Shown here in pieces: positions 23,876 to 30,788 of a DNA stretch of 34,791 bases. Numbering within the stretch: the first letter of the stretch is position 1; every line of letters begins with the position of its first letter. The stretch is from Candidatus Aminicenantota bacterium (GTDB lineage Bacteria; Acidobacteriota; Aminicenantia; Aminicenantales; Aminicenantaceae): assembly GCA_014859315.1 (NCBI GenBank), contig JACUUK010000006.1:1-34791 (forward strand), written 5' to 3'. The translations under genes were made by a program, and so were the position numbers. Under the pieces are notes generated by a model that had not been told where the DNA came from, did not search any database, and saw nothing but the letters and a program-made list of their open reading frames with translations.

Positions 23876-24012
23876 TTTAGACCTCCTTTTTTTCAAGATA
23901 ATGTTGCCTAACTTGTGCATATACGAACTATTTCGTCTATCCTTCCCTTTTGAAGTGGGCCACAAAGCAAGTTCAACAATAAGATCTTCACTAAAAAGAT
24001 TTTGTCTATTCT

Positions 24013-24507
24013 TTAAAAACAAAAGCCTACTCTCAATTCAACTCCTTTGACCCATCTGTTTTTATCAGAATTTTTCCAATCTATCTCATGCCCAACGAAT
24101 CCTATTATGCCTATTGTTATAGGCTCTGGACATAAATTGAATCCTATCTCTCCTGTTGGCGTCACTATATTGTCCTCAGGCCGAGTATCAAATCCTACAC
24201 CTAAGGAAATAAGATGAGGTGCTGCTTCCATTAAGAAATTTCTCCATCTAAACCCTAACTCCCAATGTCTTTTATCTCCTGAATATTTCTCTGTTGAATC
24301 TTCAAGATATTGATAATAGCCGATTCTTACTGCATAAGCAGATCTGAAGCCAGCAACTATCATAAATTCTCCTTGGTAATCCTTATCAAGCAACTCCAGA
24401 AAATCTGTCGTAAAAGAATAACTAACCGAAGAAAAACTCCATGCAGGAGGGATATTTAGTATAAATAGGAATGCAATTGTAAAAAAAAGTATTAATATTT
24501 TTTTCAT
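24013..24507 (-). CDS. Exported beta-barrel-like hypothetical protein
   Basis: About 164 residues. The track start is 24519, but the fifth codon (ATG at 24507) has GGAG 6 nt upstream. Signal peptide KKILILFFTIAFLFILNIPPAWS, then strand-like repeats (AVRIGYYQYLE, WELGFRWRNFL, LISLGVGFDTR) and a terminal VELRVGFCF. This composition and aromatic C-terminus suggest an outer-membrane barrel. No family recognised. It precedes the 23405-23875 gene, which has similar properties, in the same orientation. Confidence 0.72.
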   Translation of the reverse strand: MKKILILFFTIAFLFILNIPPAWSFSSVSYSFTTDFLELLDKDYQGEFMIVAGFRSAYAVRIGYYQYLEDSTEKYSGDKRHWELGFRWRNFLMEAAPHLISLGVGFDTRPEDNIVTPTGEIGFNLCPEPITIGIIGFVGHEIDWKNSDKNRWVKGVELRVGFCF

Positions 24508-24580
24508 TTTACTCTCCATTGCTTATAGGAACGATTCGCATATTTTTATGTTACGAATATAATTTCTGATTCTAAAGACA

Positions 24581-25120
24581 TTATTTCGCTATTAAGCCAT
24601 CTATCCTTTGCCATAAGTTATCTAATTCTCTCTGAGCTTTTTCTACATTACTCTCTAATATGCCTTTTACCGTAGCTAAATCAAGCCTTGTTTTTTCAAT
24701 CTTTTCCCCAAGCTCTTTTCCTGATAAAACTAAAGCATCCTTTAAAGTATATATAGCATTCTCAATTTGCCCGAATGCTTTTTCTGAATTGTTGTCAGCC
24801 AAAGACAATTTACAGGAAATTATTTCTCCTTTGGCTTTTAGTAATAGACTCCTCAACTTAATCCTGTTTACCTGTTCTTCGGTTTCTCCTTTTCTTTCAG
24901 AGATAAAAGCTATTGTTTTACTGACATCTGACTCAATTGATGTTAAGCGATATTCATAACTAGCCCTAAATTTGTCGGTCTCGGAAGAAAGAAGTTCAAA
25001 CTCTTTCTCATACTTTAACATGCTCAGATAATAACCAACTCCCAAGGCTATAAGGACAAAAACAATAACCGTAAGCAAGACAACTATTATCTTACCGCTT
25101 TCTTTTTTCCTGTAATCCAT
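24581..25120 (-). CDS. Membrane-anchored coiled-coil protein
   Basis: 179 residues. One membrane helix (IIVVLLTVIVFVLIALGVGYYL, about 10-31) is followed by a long charged helical region with heptad-like spacing up to the end. ISCKLSLADNNSEKAFGQIENAI resembles the helical repeats of small envelope proteins that count or bundle. Topology is N-in with the coil outside. No catalytic motif. It lies downstream of the sigma-54-controlled gene after a strong hairpin and may be part of the same response (inference). Confidence 0.7.
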   Translation of the reverse strand: MDYRKKESGKIIVVLLTVIVFVLIALGVGYYLSMLKYEKEFELLSSETDKFRASYEYRLTSIESDVSKTIAFISERKGETEEQVNRIKLRSLLLKAKGEIISCKLSLADNNSEKAFGQIENAIYTLKDALVLSGKELGEKIEKTRLDLATVKGILESNVEKAQRELDNLWQRIDGLIAK

Positions 25121-25257
25121 TTACCCTCCTCATGATAAAATATTAAGAAAGTTGATTCAAACCAAAAAAGCAAATTCCTTAAATACTGGCTAAACTCAAA
25201 AGACACGCACATACAATATTAATCTACAGACTTAAAGTACGAGTTAGTAGGTAATTA

Positions 25258-25302
25258 GCATCTCATCAGTTGCTATTAATAGATAAGCAACCGATGAGAT
25301 GC
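25258..25302 (-). terminator. Long stem-loop after the sigma-54-controlled gene
   Basis: Arms GCATCTCATC and GATGAGATGC plus inner GTTGCT/AGCAAC form a 17-bp stem with an 11-nt loop. In minus-strand RNA the single odd position is a G-U pair, while in plus-strand RNA it is an A-C mismatch, so the structure is selected on the minus strand. It lies 31 nt beyond the stop of gene 25333-25668. No U-run follows, so it may be an mRNA-end stabiliser or a processing signal as well as a terminator. Confidence 0.65.
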
Positions 25303-25332
25303 AATAGAAAAAGGGGAAGGTTTGGAGTAGAA

Positions 25333-25668
25333 TCAGCTTGACTCTTTTGCTTTGACAGTAATAGTCTTAACTTTTGAGTTTTCTAATTCAATATCAACTA
25401 AGTCATCTATCCGAATATCTGCTAGGGTAATTTCTTCCTCTCCTTTTTTGATTACAGTTGATTCTTCAATGACAAAAGTAAGTTTTGTACTAGTCTCATC
25501 TTCTCTTATCTGAAGAGCATTGCTTTCCACATCAACTGCGATTACTGTTCCTGAAACTGTTTTTACTTCTTCTGAAGTAGGCTCTTCTTCAGAATAAGCA
25601 GATGAGCTGAATAAGCCAATCATAGCTACAGCTAAGAATGAAATGAATAGCTTTGATGAAATTTTCAT
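25333..25668 (-). CDS. Small exported protein under sigma-54 control
   Basis: 111 residues. AAGGAGGT precedes the ATG. Signal peptide KLFISFLAVAMIGLFSSSAYS, a Glu-rich linker, then a domain of about 75 residues rich in Val, Ile, Asp and Glu with TVSGTVIAVDVESNALQIRE and FVIEESTVIKKGEEEITLAD. This is the pattern of DUF5666-like or OB-type small beta-barrels. It is transcribed from the perfect sigma-54 promoter at 25707-25722 with two GlrR-type sites upstream. It may be an envelope-stress effector or ligand of that pathway (inference). No enzymatic motif. Confidence 0.75.
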   Translation of the reverse strand: MKISSKLFISFLAVAMIGLFSSSAYSEEEPTSEEVKTVSGTVIAVDVESNALQIREDETSTKLTFVIEESTVIKKGEEEITLADIRIDDLVDIELENSKVKTITVKAKESS

Positions 25669-25706
25669 TCTAGCACCTCCTTTAATTTATTATCACATGA
25701 TAGATC

Positions 25707-25722
25707 AGCAAAAATTGTGCCA
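25707..25722 (-). promoter_or_regulatory. Perfect sigma-54 promoter before the small exported-protein gene
   Basis: Minus strand TGGCACAATTTTTGCT: TGGCAC and TTGCT exactly as in the consensus, GG to GC spacing 12. The predicted start is near 25696, leaving a 28-nt leader with the AAGGAGGT ribosome site of gene 25333-25668. Confidence 0.85.
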
Positions 25723-25853
25723 AACTTTAGATGAAAACAATGAAGCAATTATAAATATCTTTTAACTAATTGATTAAGAAAGGGATACTAAGATGTATGA
25801 ACTGGTTTTTTATTTTATAAAATATTGATTTTAATTTTTTTCTTTGAGTTTAT

Positions 25854-25871
25854 TGTCTGGATTTTCAGACA
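25854..25871. promoter_or_regulatory. GlrR-like activator site 1
   Basis: TGTCTGGATTTTCAGACA is an exact TGTC-N10-GACA palindrome, the sequence bound by enterobacterial GlrR (QseF). Its centre is about 167 bp upstream of the predicted sigma-54 start. Confidence 0.75.
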
Positions 25872-25924
25872 GTAAATCTTCTTCGAATATTCTATAATGA
25901 GGTGTAGTATATGTTTTGCTTAAT

Positions 25925-25942
25925 TGTCTATATTTTTAGACA
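25925..25942. promoter_or_regulatory. GlrR-like activator site 2
   Basis: TGTCTATATTTTTAGACA is a second exact TGTC-N10-GACA palindrome, about 237 bp upstream of the same start and 1 bp beyond the stop codon of the regulator gene. The flanking TT/AA extend the symmetry. It could also fold in the 3' end of the regulator mRNA, but there is no U-run to make it a terminator. Confidence 0.72.
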
Positions 25943-25943
25943 A

Positions 25944-27311
25944 TTATCTATAATCCTTTGGATTAATTTTGTATTTTTTTATTAAATTATAAAGATCTGA
26001 CCTATGTTTTTTAGCCATTTTTGCGGTATTAGTAATGTGCCCCTTATTAATTTTTAATAGGTAAATGAGATATTCTTTTTCAAAATCTTTTTTTGCTTCC
26101 TTAAAGGATTTTATCTCCTTTATTTTTCTTCCCAGAGTTAAAAAGATGTCTTCAGAAGAAATTTGTGTCTTAGTACACATAGCCACTGCATATTCTATTT
26201 TATTTTCTAATTCTCTAACGTTCCCTGGCCAGTTGTAAAGCATCATTTTTCGAATTGCAGAAGGTGTAATACCATCAATTTTCTTATCTAATTTTCTACA
26301 ATATTTTTCTAACAAATAATTAGCCAAAAGAGGGATGTCTTCTTTCCTTTCCCGAAGAGGGGGAAGATGAATAGGAATAACATGTATTCGGTAAAACAGG
26401 TCCTCCCGAAACTTTCCTTCTTCCACTGCTTTTTGAAGGTTTTTATTAGTGGCGACGATTACTCTGATATCAACTCTTACGGAGCAATTACTGCCAATTG
26501 GTTTAACTTCTTGTTCTTGGAGGGCTCTAAGTAATTTCACTTGTAATGAGTGAGGTGTTTCACCAATTTCATCTAAGAATATTGTTCCTTTGTCAGCCTG
26601 AGCAAATAAACCTTTTTTGGTTTCATGAGCATCTGTATATGCTCCCTTGACATGGCCAAAGAGTTCATTTTCTAAGAGGGTTTCTGGGATAGCTCCACAA
26701 CTCACAGCAATGAAAGGTCCATCCGCTCGGTGGCTGCTGCAATGAATGGCTTTAGCTACTAATTCTTTTCCAGTTCCAGTTTCGCCATAGATATAAACAG
26801 TGGAATCGGTTTTAGCTATTAGGGTAATTTGTTCAAAAACTTTCCTCATTTTTCCGCTCTTTCCTACGATGTTATCAAAACTGTATTTTTCTTGAATAAT
26901 GGTCTGGAGGGTCTTAATTTTATAGGTTAGCTGTTGTTTCTCTAAAGCATTTTTAATATGTAAAATCAGCTCTTTATGATCAAAAGGTTTAGTTAAATAA
27001 CTGTAAGCCCCTTTTTTTATGGCTTCAACAGCATTCTCAATAGTTCCATGAGCAGTGAGAATGATAATGGGCATTTCGGGATTAATGAGTAATAATTCTT
27101 CCATCAGTTTTATTCCGTTTTTAGGAGACATTTTCAGATCAGTAACAACTAAGTTGAAGAGGTCATTTTGGGCTTCAACTAAAGCTTGTTCTCCGCTTGT
27201 AGCTGTGGTTACTTTATATCCAGCAACCTCTAATCTCATTTTAATTACTTCTAAAATATTGGTATCATCATCTACAACTAAAATTTTTTCAGGTGACATT
27301 TTTAAACTCAT
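25944..27311 (-). CDS. Sigma-54 activator response regulator, GlrR/QseF-like
   Basis: 455 residues. Receiver domain with acidic pocket VVDDD (about 13-16), phosphoacceptor D58 in VVTDLK and the conserved Lys in YLTKPF. AAA+ domain with Walker A YGETGTGKELVAKAIH, Walker B GTIFLDEIGE and R-finger region. The sigma-54-contacting loop reads GAYTDA instead of GAFTGA. The C-terminal Fis-type HTH ends in GHITNTAKMAKKHRSDLYNLIKKY. An alternative start four codons later is possible because neither has a strong ribosome site. Operon position after kinase and TPR lipoprotein, and the two TGTC-N10-GACA sites next door, support a GlrR-type role activating 25333-25668. Confidence 0.93.
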   Translation of the reverse strand: MSLKMSPEKILVVDDDTNILEVIKMRLEVAGYKVTTATSGEQALVEAQNDLFNLVVTDLKMSPKNGIKLMEELLLINPEMPIIILTAHGTIENAVEAIKKGAYSYLTKPFDHKELILHIKNALEKQQLTYKIKTLQTIIQEKYSFDNIVGKSGKMRKVFEQITLIAKTDSTVYIYGETGTGKELVAKAIHCSSHRADGPFIAVSCGAIPETLLENELFGHVKGAYTDAHETKKGLFAQADKGTIFLDEIGETPHSLQVKLLRALQEQEVKPIGSNCSVRVDIRVIVATNKNLQKAVEEGKFREDLFYRIHVIPIHLPPLRERKEDIPLLANYLLEKYCRKLDKKIDGITPSAIRKMMLYNWPGNVRELENKIEYAVAMCTKTQISSEDIFLTLGRKIKEIKSFKEAKKDFEKEYLIYLLKINKGHITNTAKMAKKHRSDLYNLIKKYKINPKDYR

Positions 27312-27359
27312 TTCTCATTTATTTTTTTGAGCAATTCTGGTTGCCAGATGATTCTTTTT

Positions 27360-27989
27360 TCACTTTCTTCTTTTTTTTTCCAGTTGAATATCAACTTCCT
27401 TAATTTTTTTTATTTGGGCTTGCAAAAGGTCTATAGCTATTTCTTGAATATGGATTTTCTTTTCTAATTTCTTAATTTCTTGCTCCTTAAGCAAAATTTC
27501 CTGTGACATTGAGGACTGAATTTCAATCTTTTCTTTCTTCAAACTATTTATTTCATCTCTTAAATTGTTTGTCTTTCTTTCTTTTGATAATATTTCACCT
27601 AATATTGCCAACCAGAGATTACTTTCTTTTTGATAAGAGCTTTGAGGAAATTCTTTGATTAATCTTTGGAAATAAATTATTGCTTTGTTATAGTCCTTTT
27701 GAGGATTGTCATAATAAGCATAGAGGCAAGCCAGATTGAAAAGAACTTCATCTTGCCAAGGATTTTCAGGATGTTTTTCCAGTATCATCTCGTTTTCTCT
27801 TAAAGCTTGTTCATACTTTGCCTGTTTTGAAAGCTTTTTTGCCAAGGAGAGATGTTTTCGGATTTCAATATTTTTAGCTGAGAGGATAAAAGTAGCGCAG
27901 CCGAAAGAGACAAGAAGTATGTATGTGGTAGCCAGAATAAATAGAATAATACATTTATTTTTTAGAGAAAACGCCTCATTTAATATCAT
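27360..27989 (-). CDS. QseG/YfhG-like TPR lipoprotein
   Basis: About 209 residues. The track ORF begins at 28118 inside the kinase gene. The ATG at 27989 has GGAG 8 nt upstream and overlaps the kinase end by 14 bp, so it is preferred. A hydrophobic segment with a lipobox-like SFGC (Cys about 31) is followed by TPR-like repeats: ALRENEMILEKHPENPWQDE, VLFNLACLYAYYDNPQKDYN and KAIIYFQRLIKEFPQSSYQ. A C-terminal coiled coil follows. The NPWQDE...NPQKDY wording and the kinase-lipoprotein-regulator order match the QseE-QseG-QseF operon of enterobacteria, where QseG is an outer-membrane lipoprotein acting on the kinase. Confidence 0.82.
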   Translation of the reverse strand: MILNEAFSLKNKCIILFILATTYILLVSFGCATFILSAKNIEIRKHLSLAKKLSKQAKYEQALRENEMILEKHPENPWQDEVLFNLACLYAYYDNPQKDYNKAIIYFQRLIKEFPQSSYQKESNLWLAILGEILSKERKTNNLRDEINSLKKEKIEIQSSMSQEILLKEQEIKKLEKKIHIQEIAIDLLQAQIKKIKEVDIQLEKKRRK

Positions 27990-29511
27990 AGTTATTTCTC
28001 CTTTTTTTCTCAGTAGAATTAGTATCTGTTTTCTCATCCACGGGAAGAATGAAAGTGAAAGTACTCCCTTTTCCTGTTTGGCTTTCAGCCCAGATTTTCC
28101 CTTTATGTGCTTCGACAATATGTTTAGCTATGGATAAACCTAAACCAGTTCCTTTAATGGAACCAGTTCCTTCTGGAGACACTTGCTGAAATTTATCAAA
28201 GACTTTATTTAGATGTTCTTGAGGGATGCCTACCCCAGTATCTGAGACACCAACTTGGATGAAATGATTATCCTCGGCTTTAAGTTTCTGGTTTTTGATT
28301 CTAATAAGTTTGGCATTTACTTTAACAGTTCCTTTCTCTGGCGTAAATTTTACTGCATTACTTAATAAATTGTTCAATACTTGCTGAATTTTATCAATAT
28401 CCATAGTGATTAAAGGCAATCCCTTCTCTACAGAGCTATGAATTAGAATGTCTTTTTTTTCGGTTAGAAGTTTTATGTCTGTAATATTTTGCTCAATAAT
28501 CTGAGAAATGTCAGCTCTAACTAAATTATAATCCATCATTCCAGCTTCCATTTTGGAAAGATCCAATAGTTCATTAATTAGTCTAATTAATTTATTATTT
28601 CCTTGCTCAATGATTTTTAGGAGACGTTCTTGTTTTTCTGTGATATTTCCGGCTGCTTTATCTAATAACAAACGGTTTGCTTCATTTATAGAAGTAAAGG
28701 GAGTGCGGAGTTCATGAGAGACATGAGAAATAAATCCTGATTTCATTTCGTCTATTTCTTTAAGTCTATTGCACATTTGGTTAAAAGAAGAAGCCAATTC
28801 CGCTAACTCAGCTGGAGAATTTATCTCTATTTGAGAATCAAAATTTCCATCAGCAATATGTTTTGTCTTTGCCTCTAATTTTTTTAAAGGTTTATCAATA
28901 CTCCGAGTAATAAAAAAAGCCAATGTTATTCCTAGGATAAGATTAAGTATAACCAGGCCTTGTGCTGTCAGGATGGCTCGAGCTCCTATTTTTTTAGAAT
29001 ATTTTACTTTATTATTGATTGTAGTTTGGCTCAAAGTAATCAATTTGTCTATGGTACCATTTAAACGATCAACAATTTCATTTTTTTCTTTTTCGTATTG
29101 ATGCCTTGAGGCTTCATTGTTTTTTAATGAATTTATTTCTTTTGTCACTAATAGACAATAACGATAATGCAGATCTTTAATCCGGTCTTTTAATCTATTC
29201 TCTTCCGGAGTATCAAGCAAAATACTTAATTGATTAAGATGTTCAGTAAAGTCAGATGAGTGTGACTGGAAAAGTTTATAGAAAGTCATGTCCTGCGTAA
29301 TGAGATACTTTTGTTCATTACGAACTTGAGATAATAGCGAATCAATCATTTTCTTTTCATTGTCTATTGAGGGTTGGTCAATGGTCAGAATAGAATTGGT
29401 GTTTTTATTTAATTGACTCAATTTGAGCATAGAATATGAATTAATAACTACAACTAGCAAGACAACAATTAAATAACCAATAATCATCCTCCAAAAGATA
29501 TTTAATTTCAT
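27976..29511 (-). CDS. Membrane histidine kinase, GlrK/QseE-like
   Basis: 511 residues. The first membrane helix (about 9-27) is followed by an extracytoplasmic helical region (about 28-180). The second helix (about 183-203) leads to a HAMP domain (RSIDKPLKKLEAKTKHIADG). Phospho-acceptor His in HVSHELRTPFTSI, N-box LLSNAVKF, G1 VSDTGVGIP and G2 GTGLGLSIAKHIVEAH. All ATP-binding boxes are intact. The all-helical sensor region resembles that of GlrK. It starts the three-gene unit with the lipoprotein and the sigma-54 regulator. Confidence 0.93.
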   Translation of the reverse strand: MKLNIFWRMIIGYLIVVLLVVVINSYSMLKLSQLNKNTNSILTIDQPSIDNEKKMIDSLLSQVRNEQKYLITQDMTFYKLFQSHSSDFTEHLNQLSILLDTPEENRLKDRIKDLHYRYCLLVTKEINSLKNNEASRHQYEKEKNEIVDRLNGTIDKLITLSQTTINNKVKYSKKIGARAILTAQGLVILNLILGITLAFFITRSIDKPLKKLEAKTKHIADGNFDSQIEINSPAELAELASSFNQMCNRLKEIDEMKSGFISHVSHELRTPFTSINEANRLLLDKAAGNITEKQERLLKIIEQGNNKLIRLINELLDLSKMEAGMMDYNLVRADISQIIEQNITDIKLLTEKKDILIHSSVEKGLPLITMDIDKIQQVLNNLLSNAVKFTPEKGTVKVNAKLIRIKNQKLKAEDNHFIQVGVSDTGVGIPQEHLNKVFDKFQQVSPEGTGSIKGTGLGLSIAKHIVEAHKGKIWAESQTGKGSTFTFILPVDEKTDTNSTEKKRRNNYDIK

Positions 29512-29669
29512 TGTTAAAAACCTATTTTTGGCTTATGGATGTGTCGTCCTTTTTTCGAATCACTTTGAAGATTATTTTTAGCTAGAATCTTTGCAGAATA
29601 ATTTACCTCTAATGACCCCAAAAATCAAGACAAATTTTATCATTTTCAAAGATAGAGGTTTATTCTATA

Positions 29670-29987
29670 AAAAACGAGGCTCGCAGAAGCCCTACAATCG
29701 ATTTTCCCAAGGCAGGGATCTATCGTCAGCATCATCCAGAGAAGACCATTTTCTATCGAGTGCTCTTTCACTACTTTGATACGTTTCTCTTAGAATATGA
29801 GAACCGGTTCAAACGAGAGCACGAGTACTTCCGTCCGGTCATCCAGGAGGTTGTTGAAAAATACCTGGACTGCGGTAATCCGAAGTGTTGCTTTGCCCGG
29901 ATTCGGTGCGGGGACTGCGGCAAGGAGGTCTTCTCCCTGCTTCTACCTAATCTGGTGCGGTGCCAGGGATGTCATCTCTCAATGTGA
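29670..29987 (+). pseudogene. IS91-like transposase N-terminal remnant
   Basis: Readable frame with GIYRQHHPEKTIFYRVLFHY, FDTFLLEYENRFKREHEYFR and PVIQEVVEKYLDCGNPKCCF, followed by ARIRCGDCGKE. This is the N-terminal zinc-binding region of IS91-type transposases, with CGNPKC...CGDC as the zinc ligands. It then degenerates (LLPNLVRCQGC) and stops at 29987. The Tyr-containing catalytic domain is gone. Upstream bases to about 29600 are non-coding. Confidence 0.8.
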
Positions 29988-30397
29988 CGGACTTAGAGCC
30001 TATTGCAGACAAAGCAGTTTTGTTGCTTCTCTGTTTTTGCAATATCTGGAGAGGAACTTTCCCTTTAAAATCAAAGCCATCCAAATAGATGGTAGTTCAG
30101 AGTTTAAGAAACGCTTTAAACAAGCCTGTCGATATAGAGGAATATTTCTTTTTGTTCTTCCTCCCAATTCACCCAAGTTGAATGGGCATGTGGAAAGAGC
30201 GAACCGAACTCATAGAGAGGACTTTTATGAAGTGGAAGAAATAGAGCTCACATTATTAGAGGATGATAATAAACAAGAGATGGGAATATGTTTATAATCA
30301 CATAAGACCTTAGCAAGCTCTTGATTATCTAACTCCATATGAATATTATCAACAATGGTTAAAAAATCACAAAACAAATGTGTCACTAAGGTATTGA
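29966..30397 (+). pseudogene. IS481-like (rve) transposase C-terminal remnant
   Basis: Integrase-core C-terminal half: FPFKIKAIQIDGSSEFKKRF with the second catalytic Asp, LFVLPPNSPKLNGHVERANR with the final Glu and THREDFYEVEEIEL. A frame change then leads to NKRWEYVYNHIRP, a stop where His is expected, and QALDYLTPYEYYQQWLKNHK to the natural-looking end SLRY. At least one frameshift and one nonsense change kill it. It abuts the IS91 remnant near 29960, so two elements recombined or inserted into each other. The 166-aa ORF in the track is an accidental fusion across this join. Confidence 0.82.
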
Positions 30398-30465
30398 ACG
30401 AGTACAATATCTTGATATAAACCTCAATCCGAGTATAATATTATAGACAAGGAACCGCAGGAAAA

Positions 30466-30717
30466 ATGGCAGTTTATAACACAGAAGTCGAGCATAAAGG
30501 CACAATTTTTCACGTCCAAACTCAGGACAAAGGCCTGGGGGTAAATTATATAGAATCCATTATTTATAAATCCGGAAGAGTCATCTCCTCTCGCAAGACA
30601 TTTTATACTGCTTTTCTGGGCAGTCCTAATCTCAAAGAAAAAATTACCCAAGTGGTTAAAGACCAGCATGAAGCAACTTGCAAAGAAATATCTTCGGGAA
30701 AATTCGACCACCTGTAA
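30466..30717 (+). CDS. Small conserved hypothetical protein
   Basis: 83 residues, AGGAAAA just before the ATG. MAVYNTEVEHKGTIFHVQTQ is followed by DKGLGVNYIESIIYKSGRVI, then SRKTFYTAFLG, and HEATCKEISSGKFDHL at the end. The HVQTQDKG and GKFDHL blocks look conserved and recur in small proteins of Acidobacteriota-type genomes, as far as I recall. No membrane segment or known catalytic motif. The gene lies 71 bp upstream of polA in the same direction and may share its transcript. Confidence 0.75.
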   Translation: MAVYNTEVEHKGTIFHVQTQDKGLGVNYIESIIYKSGRVISSRKTFYTAFLGSPNLKEKITQVVKDQHEATCKEISSGKFDHL

Positions 30718-30788
30718 TCTGTTAGGTGAAAAAATACTACTGAATTTAGCACCGCCAAATAGCTCCTGGCCAATCAAAGGATTTTTAT

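Noticed and set aside
29797-30297. 166-aa ORF as a real integrase
   Set aside because: It joins out-of-frame IS91 sequence to a broken IS481 C-terminus.
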